From Acidobacteriota bacterium (lineage in GTDB: Bacteria > Acidobacteriota > Terriglobia > UBA7540): a stretch of 11,721 nucleotides of DNA. Below the pieces are notes generated by a model. That model was not told the DNA's origin and ran no database searches. It saw only the letters and a list, made by a program, of their open reading frames with translations. Location of the stretch: NCBI GenBank assembly GCA_021828225.1, contig JAKASH010000039.1:344-12064 (forward strand). The letters are read 5' to 3'. The position numbers and the translations under genes were made by a program. Of this stretch, positions 1-6,455 are shown piece by piece (within the stretch, counting starts at the first letter, position 1; each line of letters begins with the position of its first letter).

Positions 1-1
1 G

Positions 2-235
2 CCGCTGGGACTCGTGGTGGTGGGCGGCCTGATCCTGGCCCAGATCGTGACGCTGTACCTGACGCCGGTCTTCTACCTCTACATGGAATCGCTGGTCGGC
101 CTGGTGCGGCGGCTGCGGCACAAGCCGGCGCCCGAACTCGTTCCGATCGCCATCGGCGCCGAAGGCAATGGAAATGGCCACGGCGGCGATGCAGTGATGG
201 TGACGGGCGGAGAAGAAGAGGGCGGACGGCTGTAG
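2..235 (+). CDS. RND efflux transporter, inner-membrane pump subunit (C-terminal fragment)
   Basis: This is the end of an AcrB/MdtB-type (HAE1) proton-driven exporter; the start lies before the window. Seen: the open frame begins with PLGLVVVGGLILAQIVTLYL followed by TPVFYLYMESL. This matches the last transmembrane helix of the family, whose usual form is 'PLGxVxVGGLxxSQxLTLYTTPVxYLYxDRL'. The helix is followed by a cytoplasmic basic stretch (RRLRHK) and a low-complexity Gly/Asn/Glu tail of about 35 residues. Such pumps work in the inner membrane with a periplasmic adaptor and an outer-membrane channel, neither of which is visible here. The substrate cannot be told from this fragment. A short hairpin plus T-run follows the stop codon, suggesting it is the last gene of its operon. 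Confidence 0.9.
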   Translation, partial: PLGLVVVGGLILAQIVTLYLTPVFYLYMESLVGLVRRLRHKPAPELVPIAIGAEGNGNGHGGDAVMVTGGEEEGGRL

Positions 236-243
236 CAGGCCCC

Positions 244-261
244 ACCTGGCGCAGGTTTTTT
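244..261 (+). terminator. Short intrinsic terminator after the RND gene
   Basis: ACCTG (244-248), loop GCG and CAGGT (252-256) form a 5-bp stem followed directly by a run of T (257-261). It lies 9 bases after the RND stop codon. The stem is short, so the call is moderate. Confidence 0.5.
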
Positions 262-293
262 ACCCGACTCAAATTGGATGGAGAACGGCCACA

Positions 294-314
294 GGCACAG
301 GCTGGAAGTCTGCC
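294..314 (+). repeat. Possible degenerate REP-like hairpin in the 236-575 non-coding stretch
   Basis: GGCACAGGCTGGAAGTCTGC(C) can fold into an imperfect stem of about 8 pairs with a GGA loop, one G-T pair and a 2-nt bulge. It resembles dispersed hairpin repeats of the 'GGCACAGGCTGGAAGCCTGTGCC' kind, recalled from similar genomes and not checked here. Apart from this and the terminator, nothing convincing is visible between 236 and 575. An open frame from 350 to 832 there overlaps the PilZ-like gene out of frame and looks like a shadow. Confidence 0.25.
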
Positions 315-575
315 GCTTGTCGTCTGGCGGAGCCACAGGCTGAGAATCCATGCAGACGTCTGGAGGGTTGTTTCAGCCGCTGGACGCCTGCCGCACTTGC
401 TTTCAGCCTGGCGATAAAGTGAACCGGAGGTACCATTGGCACGGGGCGCGGGGCGGGCTATCTTTCCCATGTCGTTTTGTCAGATTGCAGGGTAGCTTGG
501 GAAACAGCGCCTCCGCGTCCGCGTTCTTGCCGCTGCGTCTCCAGCGCCCCGGGAAAGAATCAGGTGATCTGTGCC

Positions 576-956
576 ATGGAAACCACGGAGAAGGCCGTGG
601 CGCGGACGGTGACGCCTTCTTTGGGCGGTCGTCTGCACCTCGGATTGGACCGGTTGCGGCGACACCGATTGACGATCCGGATCGGCGTGACGCTCGAATA
701 CAGCGAACGGGGCCAGACGGTTTCGGTTCCCGGTTATACCGCCTGGGTGAGCGATCAAGAGGCCCTGGTGGTGACGCAGGAAAGCGTGCCCGAGGGACGG
801 AGCGGGGAATTGAAGATCGCGTTCACCGCTGAACGACAGGGATTTCGCGTTAGTTCGGTTCCGGCGAAACACGCGGATGGATATTGCGCCCTGGTGCAGT
901 TCGATTCGCCGGTGGCGGGATTCTGGCACATCGTTTTCCCGCAACCGCGCGCGTAA
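576..956 (+). CDS. PilZ-like domain protein (126 aa)
   Basis: Small soluble protein with no signal peptide or membrane segment. Residues 30-126 look like the divergent PilZ domain common in Acidobacteriota. A basic stretch (RLRRHRLTIRIGV, about 26-38) leads into beta strands, and the C-terminal signature CALVQFDSPVAGFWHIVFPQ (104-123) corresponds to the family ending 'VAVEFxxPxPxFWxIxFP'. PilZ domains usually bind cyclic di-GMP through RxxxR and (D/N)xSxxG motifs. Neither motif is clear here, so ligand binding may be lost. The ATG at 576 is preferred: the frame is open upstream to 477, but that part (Pro/Arg/Cys-rich) does not look like protein and would need a TTG start. The Shine-Dalgarno sequence is weak (GGTGAT about 8 bases upstream). 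It stands alone, with about 340 bases before it and 125 after. Confidence 0.6.
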   Translation: METTEKAVARTVTPSLGGRLHLGLDRLRRHRLTIRIGVTLEYSERGQTVSVPGYTAWVSDQEALVVTQESVPEGRSGELKIAFTAERQGFRVSSVPAKHADGYCALVQFDSPVAGFWHIVFPQPRA

Positions 957-1081
957 GCGCGGGCCGGCGGACGGGATTCGACTCCAGCGCCCAGAACCGA
1001 CCGTGCCCAATGGGCTCCACCATTTTCGCCCTTGATTTTGGCGCCGTGGGGGTGTAAATGGAAGGGATGGGGGAAGGCGCA

Positions 1082-2077
1082 ATGAGGTCACGCGCTCTTC
1101 TATTCGTTTTTCTGGCGCTCGCTTGGGGTGTTTCCGCTCGCGCCCAGGCGGGCATGACGGTTCCGGTGCCCGGGTCCCAACTTCCCACGCAGACAGGTGT
1201 AGAAACGGTGCAGGGCCAGGTGCGGCTGCCGAACGGAAAGCCCGGAGTGAACCTGACGGTGACCCTGGAAAATGCCTACGGCGCCGCGTTGAAACAGGCG
1301 ACGACGGACCCGACTGGGTATTTCTATTTCCTGGACCTTCCCGACGGCGACAATTACTACGAAATCGAAGTGGACGCGCCGGGCTACGCCCGCTACGTTG
1401 ACCAGGTGGTTTCCTGCGACATGGCGCCGCGGACGCTCTTTATCACGCTCACGCCGGCGACGGTGGGCGGACCGGCGAAAGATCCTGCGATTCCGAAAGA
1501 GGCCGTCTCGCAGTATGCGAAGGGCGTCTCGGCGATGAACGCCGGCCAGGCGGCAAAGGCAACAACGTATTTCCAGAAGGCCGTTGGGATTTGCCCGTTT
1601 TACGTGGAAAGCTATTTGAGACTTTCCGCCACGGAAGCCGACCAGCATCATTTCGACGCAGCACAGAAGATGATCGGCCGCGCGATGCACTTGAAGAAAA
1701 ACAGCTCGCGCGTCTACGCCTACCTCGGGTACCTGCGGATGCAGGAAGGGAAGCCGAACGAGGCGAAAAAGCAGTTTAACCACGCGATCCGGCTGCGATT
1801 CAGCGATTGGCTGGCGCAGCTCGAGATGGGCCGCATCCTGCTGGGCGAGAAAAATGCGAAAGGCGCGTATTCCTATCTATCGGCCGCGCGGAAACTGCGG
1901 CCCGATCTGCCTTCGGCGCACCTGCTCTATTACGACGACCTGATTCTGCTCGGGCGGAATCAGGAGGCGCTGAACGAGTTGAATGGTTTCCTCAGTCATT
2001 TTCCCAAGGACCCCCAGGCGCCCAAGCTGCGGAAAGTGCGGACGGCGCTCGAGGCCTCCCTCCGTTCCTCCCGATAA
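1082..2077 (+). CDS. Secreted carboxypeptidase-regulatory-like plus TPR protein (331 aa)
   Basis: Probably an exported scaffold protein. Residues 1-23 are a signal peptide: basic MRSR, then LLFVFLALAWGV, then a cleavage region ARAQA. Residues about 42-125 form a CarboxypepD_reg-like beta-sandwich (QGQVRLPNGKPGVNLTVTLE, TDPTGYFYFLDLP, ITLTP). Residues about 138-318 form at least four tetratricopeptide-type helical repeats, such as AVSQYAKGVSAMNAGQAAKA, SRVYAYLGYLRMQEGKPNEA and SAHLLYYDDLILLGRNQEAL. TPRs mediate protein-protein contacts, and this two-part build is frequent among secreted Acidobacteriota proteins of unknown partner. An in-frame ATG at 1058 would add eight residues (MEGMGEGA). 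I chose 1082 because GGAAGG sits at 1072-1077 and the signal peptide then begins normally. It appears monocistronic: 125 bases follow the preceding gene, and REP-like DNA begins 26 bases after the stop. Confidence 0.8.
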   Translation: MRSRALLFVFLALAWGVSARAQAGMTVPVPGSQLPTQTGVETVQGQVRLPNGKPGVNLTVTLENAYGAALKQATTDPTGYFYFLDLPDGDNYYEIEVDAPGYARYVDQVVSCDMAPRTLFITLTPATVGGPAKDPAIPKEAVSQYAKGVSAMNAGQAAKATTYFQKAVGICPFYVESYLRLSATEADQHHFDAAQKMIGRAMHLKKNSSRVYAYLGYLRMQEGKPNEAKKQFNHAIRLRFSDWLAQLEMGRILLGEKNAKGAYSYLSAARKLRPDLPSAHLLYYDDLILLGRNQEALNELNGFLSHFPKDPQAPKLRKVRTALEASLRSSR

Positions 2078-2102
2078 CCGGCCGCACCAGCGCGAAATTT
2101 AT

Positions 2103-2125
2103 GTAGCGCCGCCCTTCAGGGCGGC
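2103..2125 (+). repeat. REP-like element (forward unit) with GTAG foot
   Basis: GTAG (2103-2106) is followed by a perfect palindrome at 2108-2125 (GCCGCCCTTCAGGGCGGC): a 7-bp GC stem with TTCA loop. In known REP/RAYT systems a conserved GTAG at the foot of the hairpin is recognised and cleaved by the RAYT. The RAYT gene starts 28 bases further on. Confidence 0.75.
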
Positions 2126-2153
2126 ACACGCTTTTTGAAGCGGACGAGGGGTA

Positions 2154-2657
2154 ATGGCGGGCCGAAGCCGCCGCTACGCCAGCGGTAAAGAGCCTTACAA
2201 GGTGACCCTCCAACGCAAACGAATTCGCCTTCCCGCACAAGCGTACGTCGGACGGCACCTCTACTTCGTCACGATTTGCTGTTATCGCCGCGGGCCCTTC
2301 CTCGCGGACCCGCACTGGGTTTCCTGCTGCCTTGCACGGCTGCGCGAAGCCTCGATTTCGTGTGGATTTGGCGTACACGCCTTCCGCTTCATGCCGGACC
2401 ACGTTCACTGGTTCGCCGAAGGACTTGAGCAGAACAGTTCGCTGCCTTCTTTCGTGGCCCGGTTCAAGCAATTGACCGCGTTTGAATACCGGAAGCGGAG
2501 TGGGCTGAGTCTTTGGCGGGCGAGGTTCTATGACCATATCCTGCGGCGAGAAGCTGCAATGGAACAGGTCGCTCGGTATATCTGGATGAACCCTGTTCGA
2601 AGAGGTCTATCCACCGACCCGCGCGATTTTCCGCACTCGGTGCTTTTGACAACTTGA
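2154..2657 (+). CDS. REP-associated tyrosine transposase (RAYT, Y1_Tnp/TnpA_REP family), 3' end cut by IS21
   Basis: Single-strand HUH/Y1 endonuclease of the IS200/IS605-related REP family, expected to nick REP hairpins. Seen: core entry YVGRHLYFVTICCYRRGPF (31-49); the HUH motif in FMPDHVHWF with His83 and His85; RFYDHILR (124-131); and the catalytic-Tyr region YIWMNPVRRGL with Tyr142. Family knowledge: the Tyr makes the 5'-phosphotyrosine link. GAGGGG at 2146-2151 supports the ATG at 2154. A GTG at 2202 would give a start closer to the family core and free the REP unit from coding sequence. The last residues (HSVLLTT) do not fit the usual 'YPFSGSFT' ending. One added G near 2640 would restore PHSGAFDN, so a 1-base loss is possible. 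The stop codon TGA (2655-2657) is the first three bases of the IS21 element, so the native C-terminus is gone. It may still be active, since the catalytic motifs are complete. Confidence 0.85.
   Translation: MAGRSRRYASGKEPYKVTLQRKRIRLPAQAYVGRHLYFVTICCYRRGPFLADPHWVSCCLARLREASISCGFGVHAFRFMPDHVHWFAEGLEQNSSLPSFVARFKQLTAFEYRKRSGLSLWRARFYDHILRREAAMEQVARYIWMNPVRRGLSTDPRDFPHSVLLTT
2156..2177 (-). repeat. REP-like element (reverse unit) overlapping the RAYT start
   Basis: Read on the minus strand this is GTAG, C, then GGCGGC TTC GGCCCGCC: stem GGCG/CGCC, a bulged C, GC/GC and a TTCG loop. It has the same design as the unit at 2103-2125 (GTAGC plus GC hairpin with TTC loop) but the opposite orientation. 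The bulged stem recalls classical REPs. The two units, 30 bases apart, form a BIME-like inverted pair. This one falls on codons 1-8 of the RAYT gene. Confidence 0.6.
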
Positions 2658-2694
2658 TTTGGCCCACCTGCGATCATTTCGTTTGGCCCACCCC
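2655..2694 (+). repeat. IS21 left terminal inverted repeat
   Basis: Outer repeat TGATTTGGCCCA, a middle CGATCAT, and inner repeat TTTGGCCCACCCC (2682-2694). It pairs with 5199-5237, with an exact 13-bp match at the inner repeat, 11 of 12 at the outer one, and a 1-base length difference between. These are the expected transposase binding sites. Confidence 0.85.
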
Positions 2695-2745
2695 TGGCCA
2701 TGAGTTTGCCCCTACTCCCGGCTAGGTTTTTAGCGGGATGGGGTT

Positions 2746-2784
2746 GGCAGGGGAAGGGGCGGCATCTGAGCCTCTTCCCCTGCC
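2746..2784. other. Perfect 11-bp inverted repeat downstream of istB
   Basis: GGCAGGGGAAG (2746-2756) pairs exactly with CTTCCCCTGCC (2774-2784) around a 17-base loop. It lies in the 125-base gap between the inner terminal repeat and the istB stop. No T-run follows on the minus strand, so it is not a standard terminator. It could block outside transcription or end istAB transcription weakly. A second, smaller hairpin (about 2718-2738) sits beside it. Confidence 0.5.
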
Positions 2785-2819
2785 CACACCACGGAGAAGC
2801 CCAGCGTTGGCTAGCAAGG

Positions 2820-3605
2820 CTACGAGGCTTTCTTCTTCTGGCGCACCTCCAAGGTTCTGCGAAAGCGGCATGAATCGGTTCCCGTCTCGATGATGTGGGC
2901 TCGGTCGGTGACACGATCCAACAACGCCTTGCACAGGCGCGGATTTGGGAAGACCTGCGTCCACTCGGAAAACGGCAAGTTCGTGGTCACGATCAGCGCC
3001 GCACGCTCGGCGCGTTCGGCAATCACCTGGAACAGGAACTCCGCCCCGATGTCCGCCAGCGGCACGTAACCCACTTCGTCCAGCACGATCAGGTCGTAGC
3101 GCAACCAGCGAGCCAGCACCCGCTTCACCGTATTATGCTGACGTGCCTCGACCAGTTCGTTCACCAAGCCAGCTGCGGTGGTGAAGCGGGCCCGCCGTTT
3201 CTGCCGGCAGGCCGCCACCGCAAGGCCCGTCGCCAAATGCGTCTTGCCCGTCCCGCATTCGCCGATGAGCACCACCGGTTCGGCGCGCTCGATGTAGCCG
3301 CCTTCCGCCAGTTCCCGAATCTTCGCCGCCGGAATCTGCCGCGCCTGGTTGAAATCAAACTCCTCCAGCGTCTTGAACCTCGGAAATTTGGCGTCGTGAA
3401 TCCGCGTCTGGACGGCGTGCCGGTCTCGCTCCTCCGCTTCCATCGCCAGCAGCGCTTCCAAATACCCAATGTGGCTGCGCTGCTCCTTCACCGCTTGCTC
3501 CGACAGCCGCACGAAGTTCGCTCCGACGACCGGCAGCCGCAAGGCCTTCGCGTACTGCTTCACGCTGGCGTGTTCGAGGGCCTGCGCTTGGGCGGACGCG
3601 TTCAT
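2820..3605 (-). CDS. istB: IS21 transposition helper ATPase IstB (261 aa)
   Basis: AAA+ ATPase of the DnaC-like IstB family. It selects target DNA and activates the IstA transposase. Seen: an N-terminal helical region (1-80); Walker A GECGTGKT (115-122) with Lys121; Walker B DLIVLDE (171-177) with Asp176 and Glu177; a sensor-like stretch [10 protein letters not shown] (206-215); and a C-terminal [13 protein letters not shown] segment (228-240). The length is normal for the family. Its ATG overlaps the istA stop by four bases (ATGA, 3602-3605), implying translational coupling. All key motifs are intact, so it looks functional. Confidence 0.95.
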   Translation of the reverse strand: MNASAQAQALEHASVKQYAKALRLPVVGANFVRLSEQAVKEQRSHIGYLEALLAMEAEERDRHAVQTRIHDAKFPRFKTLEEFDFNQARQIPAAKIRELAEGGYIERAEPVVLIGECGTGKTHLATGLAVAACRQKRRARFTTAAGLVNELVEARQHNTVKRVLARWLRYDLIVLDEVGYVPLADIGAEFLFQVIAERAERAALIVTTNLPFSEWTQVFPNPRLCKALLDRVTDRAHIIETGTDSCRFRRTLEVRQKKKAS

Positions 3606-5164
3606 GGCGCCACCTCCGCCGTGGTGCTGGCCGCGCCCAAAAGCTGGTCGTACTCGCCGATCTGCGGAAGCGGCCTCTGGTAACGGCCCAGTTCGCCCAA
3701 CTCGGCAGGTTCAGCGTCGGGGCGCGTGAGCTCTCGCGCCTGCATCAGATGGCGCACCGCCTCGGCGTCGGTTGCGCCCAACTGCAGCGCTTCCTCCACC
3801 GCTCGCCTCAGCCGCTCCCAGCCTTGCTGTTTCCCGAGCAGGAGCAACTCGACCATCTCCCGCGTGCCCGCCTGTCGCCCATGCCGCTCTTGCAAGTTCT
3901 GCCAGAGTTGGTCGAAGCTCTCCGGCCAACGCCCGCGCTCCCGCCACTGCGCCAGCGGACGCGATCCGGCCAGCGCACCCGGCTTGTGCTCCAGCACTTC
4001 CAGGTAATGCTCCAAGTCCAGCACCTGCTCCGAGCGGCCGAAGTGGCGCTCATGCCGCGCCACGCATTCCCGCTCCTGCCAAATCTCCACATACGCCGGC
4101 AGCAGCTTCACGCGCGGGCGCGTCCCCGGACGCAGCGGTGTCGAATACCAGTTCGTGCGCACCTTCACGCAGCCCTTGCCGTCCACTACGGGAAAACTGG
4201 TCTCCGCCAGATCGAAACCTTCTTCGGCCAACGGAAGCAGGTGTTCGCGTTCGATCGCGATCGCTTCGCCCACCGCCTGCGGCTTGCCCGCAATCCGCCG
4301 CTGCTCGTCCGCCTGGCAAGCTTCCCGCAGCAACGCGTTCAGCTCTTCCAGGTCCTTCACCTGCGGGACCGGCACGAGATGATTCCGCCGGAAGTAGCCG
4401 GCTTCGCCCTCCACGCCGCCCTTCTCGTTCCCTCGCGCCGGGTTGCAGAACTCCGCCTGAAATCCCCAGTGCGAACGGAAGGCGATGAAGCGCTCGGTCT
4501 GCTCCCGCTGATAGCCGCGCAGAATCTTGCGCACGGCACTCTTCAGGTTGTCGTAGCGCAAGCGGCGAAAGACACCCCCGAAATAGCGAAACCCCAACTC
4601 GTGCGCTTCCAGGAAGGCTTGTTGCGTAGCGTGATAGTAGGCCCGATGAAACGCTCCGCCGCTGGCCATCGAGCGCATGGCGAACTGCCAGACCTTGCGG
4701 CGCTCGCCGCCGATCTCGGCTACGGCTTCGTACCAATCGATCTGGGCTTCTTCGCCCCAGGCGTAAACCTGCGGTACGAAGGTCTCGCGCACCAGCAGGC
4801 TCAACTCGCGCTTGCGGCGACCCACATACCGGCGCACGCTCGACTCCGCCACCGTCGCTTCGGGCCGCTCCTGGCGAATCCGCTCGAAGATGCGATGCGC
4901 CGTGTGCCGCTGCTTGCGCGGCGCCTGTTGGTCTGAGCGCAGAATCTCATCGATGAAGTCCGTCACCGGCCCGAGCTTGGGCTTCTTGCGCACTGGAGCC
5001 TTGCGCTCGGGCGGAATCGCGCTCGCCAAGGCTTGTCGCACCATGCGCCGGTGAACTTTCAACTTCCGAGACACTCCCTGAATCGTGCCCGCTCCATGCC
5101 TGTACTCCCGCCGGATCTGCTCGAATAGCTCCACCTTCCGTCTCCTGTCCATCGCCCTCCCCAT
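3602..5164 (-). CDS. istA: IS21 transposase IstA (520 aa)
   Basis: DDE transposase of the IS21 family, which cuts and joins the element's ends. Seen: an N-terminal helix-turn-helix region (about 8-50, with [20 protein letters not shown]); a retroviral-integrase-like core with Asp143 in AQIDWYEA, Asp205 in [10 protein letters not shown] and Glu252 in [14 protein letters not shown]; then a beta-barrel and C-terminal region with [10 protein letters not shown]. The core spacing and total length fit the family. The first ATG at 5164 has no clear ribosome site. A second ATG at 5152 follows GGGGAGG closely and may be the true start. The gene ends in ATGA overlap with istB. Both the termini and the catalytic residues look intact, suggesting a recent arrival. 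Confidence 0.93.
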   Translation of the reverse strand: MGRAMDRRRKVELFEQIRREYRHGAGTIQGVSRKLKVHRRMVRQALASAIPPERKAPVRKKPKLGPVTDFIDEILRSDQQAPRKQRHTAHRIFERIRQERPEATVAESSVRRYVGRRKRELSLLVRETFVPQVYAWGEEAQIDWYEAVAEIGGERRKVWQFAMRSMASGGAFHRAYYHATQQAFLEAHELGFRYFGGVFRRLRYDNLKSAVRKILRGYQREQTERFIAFRSHWGFQAEFCNPARGNEKGGVEGEAGYFRRNHLVPVPQVKDLEELNALLREACQADEQRRIAGKPQAVGEAIAIEREHLLPLAEEGFDLAETSFPVVDGKGCVKVRTNWYSTPLRPGTRPRVKLLPAYVEIWQERECVARHERHFGRSEQVLDLEHYLEVLEHKPGALAGSRPLAQWRERGRWPESFDQLWQNLQERHGRQAGTREMVELLLLGKQQGWERLRRAVEEALQLGATDAEAVRHLMQARELTRPDAEPAELGELGRYQRPLPQIGEYDQLLGAASTTAEVAP

Positions 5165-5198
5165 TCCGAAACTCGCAATAGGGTAGACGATCCGTTAC

Positions 5199-5237
5199 GG
5201 GGTGGGCCAAATCAGATGATCGAACTGGGCCAATTCA
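5199..5237 (-). repeat. IS21 right terminal inverted repeat
   Basis: Inner repeat GGGGTGGGCCAAA (5199-5211) is the exact reverse complement of the left inner repeat. ATGATCG lies in the middle, and the outer TGGGCCAATTCA ends at 5237. It lies upstream of istA, so it probably also holds the istA promoter region. Confidence 0.85.
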
Positions 5238-5269
5238 GAGTAGCGAAATCAAGTGTTTGCTGAACGTCG

Positions 5270-5313
5270 TGCCCAAAGAAAAGGCCCGCTGAAACCACAG
5301 AGGTCAGCGGGCC
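5270..5313 (-). terminator. Intrinsic terminator of the recombinase operon
   Basis: Perfect 10-bp stem: GGCCCGCTGA at 5283-5292 with TCAGCGGGCC at 5304-5313, and an 11-base loop. Read on the minus strand the hairpin is followed directly by TTTTCTTT. It lies about 37 bases after the recombinase stop and just outside the IS21 right end. Confidence 0.85.
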
Positions 5314-5349
5314 GAATTTCGGCAGGTTTTTTGAACGCTCAGGCAGCGG

Positions 5350-5916
5350 CTAGCTTGGCGGCTGACCGGAGGCGCTGATTCCCAACTGCCGAGCCACGTC
5401 GCGCAGAGACGCCCCGGAAGCCCGTAGACGGGCAACCTGAGCGGCATCCACCTTGACGCGTGGCCTTCCGAGCTTCTTGCCCTTCGCCTTCGCGTTCCGC
5501 AGCCCCGCCCGGACACGCTCCGCGATCAGCGACCGCTCCAGTTCACCAACTGCGCCCAGCACGGTGAAGACCATCCGGCCTGCCGGGGTGGTCGTATCGA
5601 TCTGCTCGCTCAGGCTCACGAACGCGATGCCGAGCGCGTTGAACGTTTCGAGAGCCCGCAACAGATGTGTCACGCTCCGGGCGAAGCGGTCGAATTTCCA
5701 GACGACCACGCAGTCGAACCGACGCCGGTGGGCATTGGACATCAGGCGGTTCAGTTCAGGCCGCGAGTCCTTCACACCGCTGACACCCTCATCGATGTAC
5801 TCACTGACGATCTGCCAGCCCCGCCGTTCGCAGTATTCGTGTAGTTCGCGGGTCTGCATGGAAACGTCCTGTCCTTGGTTGGTGGTTGAGACCCGAGCGT
5901 AGATCGCAGCCTTCAT
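5350..5916 (-). CDS. Serine recombinase, resolvase/invertase family (188 aa)
   Basis: Site-specific recombinase that makes double-strand exchanges through a 5'-phosphoserine. Seen: YARVSTTNQ with catalytic Ser10 and Arg8; DEGVSGVKDSRPELNRLM (42-59); VVWKFDRFARS (71-81) with Asp76, Arg77 and Arg80; then long helix E with GAVGELERSLIAERVRAGL (121-139). A GRPR stretch (150-153) and the first part of a helix-turn-helix follow (158-180). The ribosome site GGAGGT, 5 bases before the ATG, is strong. The C-terminus is odd: after LGISAS it reads GQPPS and stops, lacking the recognition helix. The next frame reads VSRQASR at the same point, which fits 'STVSRxL'-type helices, so a small deletion near 5365 is possible. 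It is coupled to the small upstream gene by ATGA and followed by a strong terminator. The target site is unknown; DNA inversion, cointegrate resolution and mobile-element maintenance are all possible. Confidence 0.9.
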   Translation of the reverse strand: MKAAIYARVSTTNQGQDVSMQTRELHEYCERRGWQIVSEYIDEGVSGVKDSRPELNRLMSNAHRRRFDCVVVWKFDRFARSVTHLLRALETFNALGIAFVSLSEQIDTTTPAGRMVFTVLGAVGELERSLIAERVRAGLRNAKAKGKKLGRPRVKVDAAQVARLRASGASLRDVARQLGISASGQPPS

Positions 5917-6065
5917 TTGGACCTCCGTGGCGACGGTTTGGATTTGACCTTCGAATTGGCCGGCCGACCACCACGCTTGCCATTTCGGCGGGCAGCGGCG
6001 GCTTTCTTGGGCGATGTCTGCGAGCCCAAGTACGCCATGACTTGCCGGATAGTCTTCTTGTCCAT
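5913..6065 (-). CDS. Small basic protein (50 aa) coupled to the serine recombinase
   Basis: The peptide starts MDKKTIRQVMAYLGSQ, continues TSPKKAAAARRNGKRGGRPA and ends in a Lys/Ser/Arg-rich tail. Its TGA overlaps the recombinase ATG (ATGA, 5913-5916). It carries 16 Lys or Arg and one GRP core flanked by basic residues, which resembles an AT-hook, so DNA binding is plausible. I recall similar short 'KKAAAxxNGKxGGRP' proteins near recombinases and regulators but cannot check this. It has no Shine-Dalgarno sequence. A candidate promoter places the transcript start at or within about three bases of the ATG, so translation is probably leaderless. A role as an accessory or regulatory partner of the recombinase is inferred from the coupling alone. 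Confidence 0.7.
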   Translation of the reverse strand: MDKKTIRQVMAYLGSQTSPKKAAAARRNGKRGGRPANSKVKSKPSPRRSK

Positions 6066-6073
6066 TCGCGTCA

Positions 6074-6102
6074 AGAATAAGCCATCCGTTGGGTTATTTC
6101 AA
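6074..6102 (-). promoter_or_regulatory. Candidate sigma70-type promoter of the small-protein/recombinase operon
   Basis: On the minus strand, -35 TTGAAA (6097-6102), a 17-base spacer and -10 TATTCT (6074-6079). Only 8 bases separate the -10 box from the ATG at 6065, which predicts a leaderless or nearly leaderless transcript. This agrees with the lack of a ribosome site. Confidence 0.55.
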
Positions 6103-6196
6103 GGCATCGCTGCGTCAGTGTAATGCGAGCGTAAATACGATGCGTCCACGCGATCCGAACGCGAATTGAAGGGCAGGTTGGCGACATCCCTTAGCA

Positions 6197-6238
6197 TTCA
6201 CGCGTCCAGATTCGAATCGGTTTTCGATTCCGCGTGAA
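6197..6238. repeat. Large interrupted palindrome in the gene-poor stretch 6066-6455
   Basis: TTCACGCG (6197-6204) pairs with CGCGTGAA (6231-6238), and GAATCG (6214-6219) pairs with CGATTC (6225-6230) around GTTTT. Together they make a 14-bp stem with a 9-base bulge on one side. It lies about 95 bases upstream of the recombinase-operon promoter. It could be a recombinase binding or crossover site, or a transcript hairpin. The rest of 6066-6455 has only low-quality open frames on either strand. It also holds one 8-bp inverted repeat, AGCGCCCA (6392-6399) with TGGGCGCT (6444-6451), just past the end of the next gene. Confidence 0.5.
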
Positions 6239-6455
6239 GCGCGATGGAAAGCATGCTTTGCGAGATGGGACCCGCGCGAAGCCACCGGCAGGGTTCCGGC
6301 ACCATCGACCACCTCGAAAAACTTTTTGCGTGGCAATCACCCCGAGGGGACCCGCACGGGCGGCGACACAAGGAATTCTTGGAAGGACCCAAGCGCCCAA
6401 TGATACGAACCCATGCCACGAGCCTCGCCATGTGGGAACCTAATGGGCGCTCAGA

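Larger units (their letters stand above)
2655..5237 (-). mobile_element. IS21-family insertion sequence (istA-istB), 2583 bp
   Basis: Complete-looking IS21-type element with two overlapping genes on the minus strand and matching ends. The left end begins TGATTTGGCCCA at 2655 and the right end is TGGGCCAATTCA finishing at 5237. Each end has two spaced copies of TTGGCCCA about 23-24 bases apart, as is typical of the multiple terminal repeats of this family. No 4-8 bp target duplication is visible: GACAACT lies outside the left end and GAGTAGC outside the right. The left flank is the RAYT gene, while the right flank shows no RAYT remainder. The insertion site has therefore been rearranged, or a neighbouring segment has been deleted. 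Confidence 0.9.

Noticed and set aside
350..832. 160-residue plus-strand open frame overlapping the PilZ-like gene
   Set aside because: Arg/Gly-rich low-quality translation with no motif. The overlapping frame from 576 carries the PilZ-like signature.
2895..3683. 262-residue plus-strand open frame inside istB
   Set aside because: Antisense shadow of istB, whose Walker motifs are on the minus strand.
3749..4936. 395-residue plus-strand open frame inside istA
   Set aside because: Antisense shadow of the well-supported IstA frame; composition is Leu/Arg/His-rich without motifs.
6115..6455. Several 60-80 residue open frames on both strands
   Set aside because: No ribosome sites, motifs or consistent composition; they overlap the palindrome region.
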